Of a DNA stretch of 64,000 nucleotides, positions 46,138 to 59,657 are shown in pieces. The translations under genes were made by a program, and so were the position numbers. The first letter of the stretch is position 1. Each line of letters opens with the position of its first letter. The DNA is from Morella rubra (taxonomy: Eukaryota; Streptophyta; Magnoliopsida; Fagales; Myricaceae), in NCBI GenBank assembly GCA_003952965.2, contig CM025849.1:33768341-33832340 (forward strand). The letters run 5' to 3'. The notes beneath the pieces were generated by a model, which had not been told where the DNA came from, made no database searches, and worked only from the letters and a program-made list of their open reading frames with translations.

Positions 46138-46770
46138 CAGATCGCATTCAATATCACTAGCCTTGAATGATGTGATAACATACTTTATTTTTCGGGCACT
46201 GATTTTAGACAGACCTAATTTAACTTAGTCATACTTAAGTGGACTTAACACCACGGAAAACTCTATGAATTGACTTCTCACCATGCGAATCAGGAAAATT
46301 AGGAGAGTTTTTATTATGGGGGAGTCAAATCAGGAATTGTCAGTCGACAGAGATTACCCTTGAACAACTCATTCACATTCATGTGGGGCAGATTAAATAT
46401 CCCTAATATGAGATACATGATATTTTCATGTGCACGTATAAGTTGATAATAAAAAGGGAAAAAAAGAAGAAGCAGATAACATTCAATATCACTTAATCTT
46501 AAATGATGTTATAAGTTGATAATATCTTATTGGGCAATCCATGTGTATTGGATTTAAACAAACCTAATTTAATTTCGTCATATCTGGGTAGATTTAACAC
46601 CATTATAAATTTTATGTAGTGACCTTTTACTACGCAAATGAAGTAAGTTGCGAGAGTTTTTATTGTGGGAAGTTAAACTAGGAATTGTCAATCGACAGAG
46701 GCTACCCCTGATCAACTCATTCACATTCATGAGGGGCGGCTTAAAGATCCCTAATAGGAGATTTCATGTT
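46138..46770 (+). repeat. Diverged tandem duplication, about 335-bp period
   Basis: The two copies start cagatcgcattcaatatcac (46138) and cagataacattcaatatcac (46473). They share, in order, cctaattta, gagagtttttatt, cgacagag and caactcattcacattcatg. Identity is moderate. The mirror copy lies at about 57553-58185. Confidence 0.8.
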
Positions 46771-47689
46771 ATATTAACACCCATGATCTAACACACATTA
46801 GGTTAGACAATTTTGTTCGATTATTTTTTCTATGATAATTGAGATTCTTTGTAGTTTTTTTTAGTAAGGATCAATTTAAAGAGAGATAAAACATGTAAAA
46901 CTAAATACTGCTGGAGTAAATTCTCAAGAAATTAAATCTTAAAAATTTCCATAACCTCACACGTTTGAATGGCTCAAGTGGACAAGAGTGAATTTTGCTA
47001 TATTTCAATAACTCCTTTGTAAACACGCTACCAATAAATATAGACTGAGATTTGAGAGAAGTCAAAGAAATCATTATCCGTGACTGAATCACTTAATTGT
47101 CTCACGTGCCTACCTGATCTTAAGCCGGATTTGTTTAATCTCCACGACAACAATCTCATTGGATCAGTGATCTTTCACGTAAAAGGATAAAAGATTAAAG
47201 AAAACTCTTAACACAGCATATGCTTGCTCAAGATGTATGAACTCTTCAACGTAAAAGAAGGAAAAGAGAGAATATGCCTCCTCAAACTGCTGGGGCCCCT
47301 TACACTTTTTTATATATATACAGAACAAGCTATCGTGTTTCGTAATCTAATTTGCTCGGTATCGATCGGCCAACCTCGTCTGAACACGAAGAAAACTGGG
47401 TTGAGATCATGATCACTACGAAAGTGGAAAACTGTTGCCTGTGGGCGTCGTCCCAAATCAGAGTGCTGCATCAATAATGGCGCACTCGATCGGCATGCCT
47501 GACGGGAGACATGTGGCTTTCGTTTTCGTTGCTGTTGGTATGTATTTTTCAAATTTTATTGGTGGTGGTTACCCACTTATATGCTTCATGCCCATCGCAT
47601 GTCAACAAAGGTGGAAATGGTTCACCTTTACTTGCTAAGCCATCCATTTTGGATTAAGATACCCTCGAGTTTCAATTTGTGCGAAGTCA

Positions 47690-48195
47690 AATATTCTTTT
47701 CACTCTTGAATTATTAGGTCATTTACTCTTTGAACCTTAAACTATCATTTTTGAGACATTTCACCTTTAAATGTCGACAATATTGTCAAATTGTCACCTT
47801 ATATATATATATATATATATACGATTTTTGTTAAATGAATTGAAAATTGGACAAAAAATGAACCATGATGTTGTGTCTACCTTCTTAAGACTAGAAAAAA
47901 TGATAAAATTAAAGTAGTAGACTATAAACAGAAGCCAAAATGTGATCTGAAAGACAATCAAAAAATCAAAATCAAAACGAAAAAAAGTCAAACAATTTCA
48001 CAAATTAAGAGTAATTTCGTTTCTAGTCTAAAGAAAGTATATATAACACATATAGTTCATTTTTGTCCAATTACCGGTTCAATTTAATAAAAATCATATA
48101 TGTAGAGTGAAATGTGACAGTAATTGATAGTTCGAGAGTAAAATATCTCAAAGTTTGTAGTTTATAGTTTAAAGTGTGAATGACATCATAGTTTA
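47690..48195. mobile_element. Foldback MITE-like element
   Basis: The left arm words (catttactctttgaacctta, aactatcatttttgagacat) pair with right arm words (gagagtaaaatatctcaaag, gtttaaagtgtgaatgac). It contains a (TA)n tract near 47801-47821. It is related in wording to the elements at 30327 and 49170. The mirror copy is at about 56130-56635. Confidence 0.6.
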
Positions 48196-49169
48196 GAGAT
48201 AGAGTATATTTAATTCAAAAAATATTTATCAAACTTCTTTTTTACTATATTTATAAAATGTCCGTCATTTAAGATAGACATAATAAATAGACTTCATTGT
48301 AAGGCTTATATTGCTTAAAACTTTATATGGACAATATTTTAATATTATGAAATTCACTTATTATATCTCTCTTTTTCTCTCCAAATTGCATCAATTGACA
48401 GGATACTAATATAAAAAATTGATATGATAAGACACTCTAGGAATTTTAGGAGATCTGTTCTTTGATTTATATTGAAAAAGAAAATAAATGTCTAGGAGGT
48501 GAAAACTAACACATTTTATTTTTATTAGTTTAGAGACACAACGGAGTATACTTGACATTAATATTATTTATGTAAAATTACTTGATACGCTACGTCTTCT
48601 AGTATTTAATACTTTTTGTATTTTTTTTCTCTCTTCTAATTTATATTATTGGAAATTTTATATTTTTGGAGACAATTCTGACACATGAGTTTACTTGGAA
48701 GTAAATTTTATATTTTTCTAATTATGTGATAGCTCTGCTGCTTGAAAAACACAAATGATTGATTCGTATTTGAAGTTGGTCTTGATGGTCATAAAAATAG
48801 AGATAAAGTGTTCATACGATAAGCCTAATTGGACCGTCGGATCTTGATTCGAGTTTTCTATACAGCAATCCTTCTTCAGCACTATAAAATTGCTGGTCAA
48901 ATAGCGTGTTTGATCGTCCAAATCGAATAGATCTAACGACGCACATGAAAATCAAAAGGTAATATATTATAGAAGGGGATTGCCGCGGCTTCTTTCTGGT
49001 GACTGCAAACATCCAATTAATGCAGGCGCGACTGTTTAGGTGAGATTTTAATTGTTTAACACGGGGTCTACATTCGATGTGATTTCCTTGGATATATTTT
49101 CTATTACAGAAGCATAATTTTTTTTATAAAATGTTTCCTTTTTTTAATATTTATTTTTAATAATATAAT

Positions 49170-49530
49170 TTTTCATCAATAAATTATCATAAATTTTATA
49201 CTTTACACCATAAATTATTATGTTTGAAATATTTCACATATAAATTATCTATTCCTGACATGTTTTTACGTTTATTTTTTTTTATTAAATTAAATAAAAA
49301 TTACTTTTTTAAAATAAAATGACGATTATGCTTTTAAAAAAAACTCAAATATCAAGTTACATTTAAAAGATGTAATTGGCATTTCATATTTAAAAAAGTC
49401 AATTTTTGTCTAATTTGATAGAAAAATAGATGGAAGGTGCAATGTGTTAGAGATGAGTATTTTGTAGTGTAATATCTCAAACATGATAGTTTAGAGTGTA
49501 AAGTGCAAAATATGTGGTAATTAATAGGTG
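49170..49530. mobile_element. Foldback MITE-like element
   Basis: ttttatactttacaccataa and tattatgtttgaaatatttc on the left are approximate complements of aatatctcaaacatgatagt and agagtgtaaagtgcaaaa on the right. The mirror copy lies at about 54796-55156. Confidence 0.6.
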
Positions 49531-50732
49531 AAAATATATATTTCTCTCTTTTTTTAAGTAACGAGATAAATCTAGACACCTATTCACATGTACAGTTTGG
49601 ACAGATTTATATAATGAGTTGAACGCCAACACGCCACGCCCTATCATGCCATACATGCCAAGTAAGTCCTCTTGTTATGAGAGTGACTCTAAAAAATTGT
49701 TTACACATGAAGAGATTCGAACTTGAGTATAAGAGAAATCTCCTATACTTACTTTTTTATTAGGTTTGGACGAACTTGACCGGACTTAGGAACTGAGTTG
49801 AGAGTCTAACAACAAATACTACACACTTTGCGTCTCATCCCAAGTCATATAGCTTTTCTTGTTGGAGGCTCAAATAGGAAGCAAGTGATATCAAAAGTCT
49901 TGCGTGGAGATTGTTAATTAACTATCAAGCCGGAGAGATCATGTTTTTTGACATTCTCAAAAAGTTATAAAATTAGTGTCGGTGGTTCATTTATAAAAAA
50001 AAAAAAAAATTATTTTTCTATAGGAACTCGCTAATGTACCTAAATACAACAATTTCAACGTTAATGCTTTAGGCTTTTGATGAAGGTGAAAAGCCACATC
50101 TTCCTCGAAGCCATAAAAACTATTTTTTGATTTCTCTTATTTACTAACTTAGAACTGTGCACATTAACCCAATGATGGAAATTTTAAAATCTTAGCTGTT
50201 ATTTTCATTCCAAAAACTCATAATTTCATTGTTAATTACCTTTAAAAATATGTTTAACCATTTAAATTTTTATGTCAAATGAAAATATAATTGTTATTCG
50301 AATTATGATCTGATCTTTTCTAATTTCTTATCTGAATTGGATCCAATTAAAATAATAACTTATATATATAACAATTAAAAATATTTGTAATAAAAAGTTA
50401 AAAGGTCTACTTCTTTTCTCTACGACAAGATGATCATGATCAGCATCAGTTGATAGTAGTTGGAAATATGCCATGAACTAATTTATAGAATTTTACAAAA
50501 TAGGGAAAAAAAAATCCATAATTCTTTGGATGCCGGCAACCACAAACACTTATAGTGGGTTTTACCTTCTTTGTCCATTCAAAAAAATCTGGACAACGTG
50601 GTGCTCATTCATTGTTTGTTACTTTGTTTGTTTGTTTGTTTTTAATTTTACTTCGCTGTAAATGCCGTCGCTGTCACAGAATCGTGACGACAAAATTTAC
50701 AGCAATAGCATTTTGTTCCATATCCACTGTCC
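49531..50732. other. AT-rich intergenic DNA upstream of the NPC gene
   Basis: No gene is recognised. The 5' leader of the phospholipase gene presumably begins in the last 150-200 bp. A gtttgtttgtttgttt run lies near 50625-50641. Confidence 0.5.
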
Positions 50733-50867
50733 GTGTATGAAAGCGTATTCCACCTCGAGTCGCCTTTAAAAGCAGCTCACAAAGCGCCACAAAAGAAGAT
50801 CACGGACTCTCTCTGGGACTTTGCCGAAAACTCTCGTATTCCCTCTCTCTTCCTCTCTCAAGGGGAA

Positions 50868-52153
50868 ATGGGCACCGAAAGAATTTCTCCAATGGCGAGC
50901 AAAGTATTTGCGATGCTCCTCCTCTTGCTCCTCCACAACCCAATTCAAGCAAGTCCAATAAAAACCATTGTCGTGCTAGTGATGGAGAACCGGTCCTTCG
51001 ACCACATGCTGGGTTGGATGAAGAAACTCAACCCAAAAATCAACGGCGTCGACGGCTCGGAATGGAACGCCCTCTCTGTCACTGACCCCAACTCCAAGCG
51101 CTTCTACTTCGACAACAAGTCCCATTATGTAGACCCAGATCCGGGCCACTCCTTCCAAGCCATTCGGGAGCAGATTTTCGGCTCCGCCGATACCTCGGCG
51201 CACCCGGCTCCCATGATTGGCTTTGCCCAGGAGGCCTATTCCATGGATAACACCACCAACATGTCTAGGAGTGTCATGAATGGGTTTCCTCCCAACAAGG
51301 TTCCTGTCTATCAAGCTCTTGTCTCCGAATTTGCGGTGTTTGACAGGTAAGGCAGAAAGGATCTCTTATTTTGTACTGTTCATGGTAGCTTGGGGAAAAA
51401 GAAGAAGACCGAATAGACTGCTTAAGAATATGCATGGCTTTTAAATTAAGCTTTACTTTTCGAGCATAATTCGCTGGCTCTTGGATTTATTCTAAATTTT
51501 TAGAAGACATTAACTTATCTTTCTTGTCTTTTTCCAACAAAAATTCCGTCTCTTTTTCTTTTTTAATCTTTTCTGGTTGTGTTCGTGTTCTGAGCATAAA
51601 TTTTTTGGGCACTCACGCTTGGAATTCGTTTCCATAAAAAAAATGCAGGTGGTTTGCTTCAGTACCAAGCTCGACACAGCCAAACCGGCTTTTCGTGCAC
51701 TCGGGAACTTCAGGAGGCGCAACCAGCAACATAGGGTCGCTTCTCGCAAAGGGCTACCCACAAAGGACCATCTTCGAGGACCTCGACGCCGCCGGAATAT
51801 CCTTCGGAATATACTACCAGAACCTCCCCACAACGTTGTTCTACAGGAACCTGAGGAAACTCAAGTACGTGGGCAAGTTCCACGAGTACGGCTTGTCGTT
51901 CAAGAAAGACGCAAAGGCAGGCAAGCTCCCCGGCTACGTTGTGGTGGAGCAGCGGTACTTCGACCTCAAGGGTTCTCCGGCCAACGACGACCATCCTTCT
52001 CACGATGTGTATCAGGGGCAGGTGTTCGTAAAGGAGGTGTACGAGACGCTGAGAGCAAGCCCGCAGTGGAACCAGACCCTCTTCGTGATCACCTACGACG
52101 AACATGGTGGGTTTTACGACCATGTGCCGACGCCGGTCCGAGGAGTTCCCTAG
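50868..52153 (+). CDS. Non-specific phospholipase C (NPC), truncated at the palindrome centre
   Basis: Hydrolyses phosphatidylcholine and other phospholipids to diacylglycerol and a headgroup. Exon 1 is 50868-51346 and exon 2 is 51649-52153, joined in frame at [16 protein letters not shown] to give 327 residues. ATG 50868 is followed by a second ATG at 50892, and either gives a signal peptide ([13 protein letters not shown], then SPIKT). Conserved motifs in order: [34 protein letters not shown] and the metal-site-type [20 protein letters not shown], then TAG at 52151-52153. The family is about 510-540 residues, so about 200 C-terminal residues are missing, including the usual VPxxxISPW and EHxSI motifs. 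The stop coincides with the inversion junction and so is not a natural end. The wording is nearest the NPC2/NPC6 branch, not resolved further. Confidence 0.88.
52144..52153. other. Centre of the giant palindrome
   Basis: The left arm ends ggtccgagg at 52143 and the right arm starts cctcggacc at 52154. The spacer is the 10 bp agttccctag. The first five or six spacer bases still continue the phospholipase reading frame (GVP), so the junction itself lies near 52149-52153. Confidence 0.9.
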
Positions 52154-53428
52154 CCTCGGACCGGCGTCGGCACATGGTCGTAAAACCCACCATGTTCGTC
52201 GTAGGTGATCACGAAGAGGGTCTGGTTCCACTGCGGGCTTGCTCTCAGCGTCTCGTACACCTCCTTTACGAACACCTGCCCCTGATACACATCGTGAGAA
52301 GGATGGTCGTCGTTGGCCGGAGACCCTTGAGGTCGAAGTACCGCTGCTCCACCACAACGTAGCCGGGGAGCTTGCCTGCCTTTGCGTCTTTCTTGAACGA
52401 CAAGCCGTACTCGTGGAACTTGCCCACGTACTTGAGTTTCCTCAGGTTCCTGTAGAACAACGTTGTGGGGAGGTTCTGGTAGTATATTCCGAAGGATATT
52501 CCGGCGGCGTCGAGGTCCTCGAAGATGGTCCTTTGTGGGTAGCCCTTTGCGAGAAGCGACCCTATGTTGCTGGTTGCGCCTCCTGAAGTTCCCGAGTGCA
52601 CGAAAAGCCGGTTTGGCTGTGTCGAGCTTGGTACTGAAGCAAACCACCTGCATTTTTTTTATGGAAACGAATTCCAAGCGTGAGTGCCCAAAAAATTTAT
52701 GCTCAGAACACGAACACAACCAGAAAAGATTAAAAAAGAAAAAGAGACGGAATTTTTGTTGGAAAAAGACAAGAAAGATAAGTTAATGTCTTCTAAAAAT
52801 TTAGAATAAATCCAAGAGCCAGCGAATTATGCTCGAAAAGTAAAGCTTAATTTAAAAGCCATGCATATTCTTAAGCAGTCTATTCGGTCTTCTTCTTTTT
52901 CCCCAAGCTACCATGAACAGTACAAAATAAGAGATCCTTTCTGCCTTACCTGTCAAACACCGCAAATTCGGAGACAAGAGCTTGATAGACAGGAACCTTG
53001 TTGGGAGGAAACCCATTCATGACACTCCTAGACATGTTGGTGGTGTTATCCATGGAATAGGCCTCCTGGGCAAAGCCAATCATGGGAGCCGGGTGCGCCG
53101 AGGTATCGGCGGAGCCGAAAATCTGCTCCCGAATGGCTTGGAAGGAGTGGCCCGGATCTGGGTCTACATAATGGGACTTGTTGTCGAAGTAGAAGCGCTT
53201 GGAGTTGGGGTCAGTGACAGAGAGGGCGTTCCATTCCGAGCCGTCGACGCCGTTGATTTTCGGGTTGAGTTTCTTCATCCAACCCAGCATGTGGTCGAAG
53301 GACCGGTTCTCCATCACTAGCACGACAATGGTTTTTATTGGACTTGCTTGAATTGGGTTGTGGAGGAGCAAGAGGAGGAGCATCGCAAATACTTTGCTCG
53401 CCATTGGAGAAATTCTTTCGGTGCCCAT
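52154..53428 (-). pseudogene. Second NPC copy (right arm), truncated and frameshifted
   Basis: Mirror of the left copy. Exon 1 is 53428-52950, with an identical protein sequence, and exon 2 runs from 52647 to the centre. One A is missing near 52322 (gagaccctt where the left arm has gagaaccctt in the same orientation). The frame is therefore lost after RYFDLKG, about 90 residues into exon 2. It also lacks the C-terminal third for the same reason as its partner. The frameshift may be a consensus error. Confidence 0.85.
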
Positions 53429-54795
53429 TTCCCCTTGAGAGAGGAAGAGAGAGGGAATACGAGAGTTTTCGGCAAAGTCCCAGAGAGAGTCCGTGATCTT
53501 CTTTTGTGGCGCTTTGTGAGCTGCTTTTAAAGGCGACTCGAGGTGGAATACGCTTTCATACACGGACAGTGGATATGGAACAAAATGCTATTGCTGTAAA
53601 TTTTGTCGTCACGATTCTGTGACAGCGACGGCATTTACAGCGAAGTAAAATTAAAAACAAACAAACAAACAAAGTAACAAACAATGAATGAGCACCACGT
53701 TGTCCAGATTTTTTTGAATGGACAAAGAAGGTAAAACCCACTATAAGTGTTTGTGGTTGCCGGCATCCAAAGAATTATGGATTTTTTTTTCCCTATTTTG
53801 TAAAATTCTATAAATTAGTTCATGGCATATTTCCAACTACTATCAACTGATGCTGATCATGATCATCTTGTCGTAGAGAAAAGAAGTAGACCTTTTAACT
53901 TTTTATTACAAATATTTTTAATTGTTATATATATAAGTTATTATTTTAATTGGATCCAATTCAGATAAGAAATTAGAAAAGATCAGATCATAATTCGAAT
54001 AACAATTATATTTTCATTTGACATAAAAATTTAAATGGTTAAACATATTTTTAAAGGTAATTAACAATGAAATTATGAGTTTTTGGAATGAAAATAACAG
54101 CTAAGATTTTAAAATTTCCATCATTGGGTTAATGTGCACAGTTCTAAGTTAGTAAATAAGAGAAATCAAAAAATAGTTTTTATGGCTTCGAGGAAGATGT
54201 GGCTTTTCACCTTCATCAAAAGCCTAAAGCATTAACGTTGAAATTGTTGTATTTAGGTACATTAGCGAGTTCCTATAGAAAAATAATTTTTTTTTTTTTT
54301 TATAAAATGAACCACCGACACTAATTTTATAACTTTTTGAGAATGTCAAAAAACATGATCTCTCCGGCTTGATAGTTAATTAACAATCTCCACGCAAGAC
54401 TTTTGATATCACTTGCTTCCTATTTGAGCCTCCAACAAGAAAAGCTATATGACTTGGGATGAGACGCAAAGTGTGTAGTATTTGTTGTTAGACTCTCAAC
54501 TCAGTTCCTAAGTCCGGTCAAGTTCGTCCAAACCTAATAAAAAAGTAAGTATAGGAGATTTCTCTTATACTCAAGTTCGAATCTCTTCATGTGTAAACAA
54601 TTTTTTAGAGTCACTCTCATAACAAAGTTGGACTTACTTGGCATGTATGGCATGATAGGGCGTGGCGTGGCGTGGCGTTGAACTCAACTCATGCATATAT
54701 TAGGCCAAATCTGTCCAAACTCGGTACATGTGAATGGGTGTCTAGATTTATCTCGTTACTTAAAAAAAAAAAAAGAGAGAAATATATTCTTCACC

Positions 54796-55156
54796 TATTA
54801 ATTACCACATATTTTGCACTTTACACTCTAAACTATCATGTTTGAGATATTACATCTACAAAATACTCATCTCTAACACATTGCACCTTCCATCTATTTT
54901 TCTATCAAATTAGACAAAAATTGACTTTTTTAAATATGAAATGCCAATTACATCTTTTAAATGTAACTTGATATTTGAGTTTTTTTTAAAAGCATAATCG
55001 TCATTTTATTTTAAAAAAGTTAATTTTTATTTAATTTAATAAAAAAAAATAAACGTAAAAACATGTCAGGAATAGATAGTTTATATGTGAAATATTTCAA
55101 ACATAATAATTTATGGTGTAAAGTATAAAATTTATGATAATTTATTGATGAAAAAT
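54796..55156. mobile_element. Foldback MITE-like element, mirror copy
   Basis: Right-arm counterpart of the element at 49170-49530, with minor differences. Confidence 0.55.
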
Positions 55157-56129
55157 TATATTATTAAAAATAAATATTAAGAAAAGGCGAAACATTTTAT
55201 AAAAAAAATTATGCTTCTGTAATAGAAAATATATCCAAGGAAATCACATCGAATGTAGACCCCGTGTTAAACAATTAAAATCTCACCTAAACAGTCGCGC
55301 CTGCATTAATTGGATGTTTGCAGTCACCAGAAAGAAGCCGCGGCAATCCCCTTCTATAATATATTACCTTTTGATTTTCATGTGCGTCGTTAGATCTATT
55401 CGATTTGGACGATCAAACACGCTATTTGACCAGCAATTTTATAGTGCTGAAGAAGGATTGCTGTATAGAAAACTCGAATCAAGATCCGACGGTCCAATTA
55501 GGCTTATCGTATGAACACTTTATCTCTATTTTTATGACCATCAAGACCAACTTCAAATACGAATCAATCATTTGTGTTTTTCAAGCAGCAGAGCTATCAC
55601 ATAATTAGAAAAATATAAAATTTACTTCCAAGTAAAACTCAACTCATGTGTCAGAATTGTCTCCAAAAATATAAAATTTCCAATAATATAAATTAGAAGA
55701 GAGAAAAAAAATACAAAAAGTATTAAATACTAGAAGACGTAGCGTATCAAGTAATTTTACATAAATAATATTAATGTCAAGTATACTCCGTTGTGTCTCT
55801 AAACTAATAAAAATAAAATGTGTTAGTTTTCACCTCCTAGACATTTATTTTCTTTTTCAATATAAATCAAAGAACAGATCTCCTAAAATTCCTAGAGTGT
55901 CTTATCATATCAATTTTTTATATTAGTATCCTGTCAATTGATGCAATTTGGAGAGAAAAAGAGAGATATAATAAGCGAACTTCATAGTATTAAAATATTG
56001 TCCATATAAAGTTTTAGGCAATATAAGCCTTACAATGAAGTCTATTTATTATGTCTATCTTAAATGACGGACATTTTATAAATATAGTAAAAAAGAAGTT
56101 TGATAAATATTTTTTGAATTAAATATACT

Positions 56130-56635
56130 CTATCTCTAAACTATGATGTCATTCACACTTTAAACTATAAACTACAAACTTTGATATATTTTATTCTCAA
56201 ACTATCAATTACTATCACATTTCACTCTACATATATGATTTTTATTAAATTGAACCGGTAATTGGACAAAAATGAACTATATGTGTTATATATACTTTCT
56301 TTAGACTAGAAACGAAATTACTCTTAATTTGTGAAATTGTTTGACTTTTTTTCATTTTGATTTTGATTTTTTGATTGTCTTTCAGATCACATTTTGGCTT
56401 CTGTTTATAGTCTACTACTTTAATTTTATCATTTTTTCTAGTCTTAAGAAGGTAGACACAACATCATGGTTCATTTTTTGTCCAATTTTCAATTCGATTT
56501 AACAAAAATCGTATATATATATATATATTATATAAGGTGCAATTTGACAATATTGTCGACATTTAAAGGTGAAATGTCTCAAAAATGATAGTTTAAGGTT
56601 CAAAGAGTAAATGAACTAATAATTCAAGAGTGAAA
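56130..56635. mobile_element. Foldback MITE-like element, mirror copy
   Basis: Right-arm counterpart of the element at 47690-48195. The TA-tract length differs between arms. Confidence 0.55.
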
Positions 56636-57552
56636 AGAATATTTGACTTCGCACAAATTGAAACTCGAGGGTATCTTAATCCAAAATGGATGGCTTAGCA
56701 AGTAAAGGTGAACCATTTCCACCTTTGTTGACATGCGATGGGCATGAAGCATATAAGTGGGTAACCACCACCAATAAAATTTGAAAAATACATACCAACA
56801 GCAACGAAAACGAAAGCCACATTTCTCCCGTAAGGCATGCCGAGTGCGCCATTATTGCTGCAGCACTCTGATTTGGGACGACGCCCACAGGCAACAGTTT
56901 TCCACTTTCGTAGTGATCTCAACCCAGTTTTCTTCGTGTTCAGACGAGGTTGGCCGATCGATACCGAGCAAATTAGATTACGAAACACGATAGCTTGTTC
57001 TGTATATATATAAAAAAGTGTAAGGGGCCCCAGCAGTTTGAGGAGGCATATTCTCTCTTTTCCTTCTTTTACGTTGAAGAGTTCATACATCTTGAGCAAG
57101 CATATGCTGTGTTAAGAGTTTTCTTTAATCTTTTATCCTTTTACGTGAAAGATCACTGATCCAATGAGATTGTTGTCGTGGAGATTAAACAAATCCGGCT
57201 TAAGATCAGGTAGGCACGTGAGACAATTAAGTGATTCAGTCACGGATAATGATTTCTTTGACTTCTCTCAAATCTCAGTCTATATTTATTGGTAGCGTGT
57301 TTACAAAGGAGTTATTGAAATATAGCAAAATTCACTCTTGTCCACTTGAGCCATTCAAACGTGTGAGGTTATGGAAATTTTTAAGATTTAATTTCTTGAG
57401 AATTTACTCCAGCAGTATTTAGTTTTACATGTTTTATCTCTCTTTAAATTGATCCTTACTAAAAAAAACTACAAAGAATCTCAATTATCATAGAAAAAAT
57501 AATCGAACAAAATTGTCTAACCTAATGTGTGTTAGATCATGGGTGTTAATAT

Positions 57553-58185
57553 AACATGAAATCTCCTATTAGGGATCTTTAAGCCGCCCCTCATGAATGT
57601 GAATGAGTTGATCAGGGGTAGCCTCTGTCGATTGACAATTCCTAGTTTAACTTCCCACAATAAAAACTCTCGCAACTTACTTCATTTGCGTAGTAAAAGG
57701 TCACTACATAAAATTTATAATGGTGTTAAATCTACCCAGATATGACGAAATTAAATTAGGTTTGTTTAAATCCAATACACATGGATTGCCCAATAAGATA
57801 TTATCAACTTATAACATCATTTAAGATTAAGTGATATTGAATGTTATCTGCTTCTTCTTTTTTTCCCTTTTTATTATCAACTTATACGTGCACATGAAAA
57901 TATCATGTATCTCATATTAGGGATATTTAATCTGCCCCACATGAATGTGAATGAGTTGTTCAAGGGTAATCTCTGTCGACTGACAATTCCTGATTTGACT
58001 CCCCCATAATAAAAACTCTCCTAATTTTCCTGATTCGCATGGTGAGAAGTCAATTCATAGAGTTTTCCGTGGTGTTAAGTCCACTTAAGTATGACTAAGT
58101 TAAATTAGGTCTGTCTAAAATCAGTGCCCGAAAAATAAAGTATGTTATCACATCATTCAAGGCTAGTGATATTGAATGCGATCTG
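57553..58185 (-). repeat. 335-bp tandem duplication, mirror copy
   Basis: Right-arm counterpart of 46138-46770, in reverse orientation. Confidence 0.75.
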
Positions 58186-59438
58186 TTTTTTTTTTTTAAT
58201 TATTATTAGTGGACTGAGGCATGCAATTATTATTAGAAAGCAACTTAAATTCAATCCACATAGGCCACATGTACCAATCAAACTCGACTGAGTCACTTTT
58301 GGCTATGAGCGTGGAGACTTTACTCTGTAAAGCAGCTGTCAACCACATGATCAACCGGTCTCCCACTCTGTTCACTGGACAAGCCTTTTCTCTCTCTCTC
58401 TGTTTTTTTTTTACCCCACTTTTGAGCTTTCCCACGAGACGGACCTGATTTGGTTTCTCATACGATTTTCTATTCAGTCAATGGGTACAAAGTTTCTTGC
58501 ACAATTATTGCAATTAAAGAGAGCTCACAAGGAAAGATTCGATCTGCTAATTAGAAATCAGACTGCAGCAAACCTTTCAGACGCAAGAGTAGTTCAAGAT
58601 GACTTCAAGACTTCAAACCCAGGAGTTCCAACCAAATAATCCCCTGCGACGTAGATGTTCTGAAAGAGTCAAAAAAACTTTGTCCACACTTATTTTCATC
58701 CTTTACTTGCATGACTTGTTTTCCACCATTACTTCATCTTGGTCTCTTTTTCAATAGTTTTTTATAGCTAATCTTCTGTAAATAATTCAATTGGTATAGT
58801 ATATGCTTGTAGGAGATGTATAACAAAGTTATTTCTTAGGAAGAGAATTGTAACCACTGGTTGCTATCAATTCCATTACAACATTGTAGAGGAAATAAAC
58901 CAAATCTGATCACAGAAGATTATCCAGACTCTTAACGATAGCACGGCAGATTATTTATTCATAAAAAGTTCGAGTCAAACCCGACTTCGCCATGAAAATG
59001 CCATGAAAATATCACGTATCGTGTACTAAACGATATATAATAGCCCACTAGAGCATAATAACCACATTTAACAAGTCCTTAATCCTGATGAGACAACGAC
59101 CATACACATCACACTGCACTCCACCCAAATATACTCTTCAAGATGCATCCAATCATATATCCCGCTGTCCAAATTGCTGATACCCAGATCACAACCAGCA
59201 ACCTTCCCAACTGAAGTCTGTCAAACCTTCACAGCAAAGAGCTCAGTCAAGAAGCATTACGTATTATCTGCTGCCAGATGAAGACTGTAGCAAAGTTTTT
59301 GACAGCTTGACTATCGTAACAGTTGAGTAGAATGGGGGAGCACATCTTTATTCCACCAATTGCTTGAGACATAACGGCCACAACCAACAGATGATCTTAT
59401 TAACACGTTCTATCCATCCCAAGTAACCAGATAAAGGC

Positions 59439-59657
59439 ATTTACTTCTTACAAACTTCGAGATCTTTCCATATTTCCCTCCCTCCAGGCTGGAGAGCTCA
59501 ATGAATTCTGTCAAAAAAAAAAAAGGAAATTCGAGTATTAGACCAACCGTTACGAACTTCGCGATGTTTCCGTATTCCCTCCCTCCAGGCTGGAGAGCTC
59601 GATGATTCTGTAGAAAAAAAATAGAAACAAAAGGAGGAAATTCGAGTATTAGACCAA
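59439..59657 (-). repeat. 111-bp tandem duplication, mirror copy
   Basis: Right-arm counterpart of 44662-44880, with the same two units. Confidence 0.8.

Larger units (their letters stand above)
40319..52143 (+). repeat. Left arm of giant inverted repeat (at least 11.8 kb)
   Basis: The whole segment recurs as reverse complement at 52154-64000. Paired positions sum to 104297 at the centre, 104296 in the phospholipase exon 1, 104326 near 48.9 kb, 104323 near 46-47 kb and 104319 from 45 kb outward, so there are only a handful of net indels. The SMG7 last-exon translations are identical in both arms. The arm may begin left of 40319, because its partner runs off the window end. Confidence 0.97.

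Noticed and set aside
50733-50867. NPC start at an upstream GTG (position 50733)
   Set aside because: It is not an ATG. The signal peptide and family pattern point to ATG 50868 or 50892.
52150-52719. Long minus-strand ORF (189 codons) next to several plus-strand ORFs across the palindrome centre
   Set aside because: These are frames of the NPC exon and its mirror read through the junction and the one-base shift, not extra genes.
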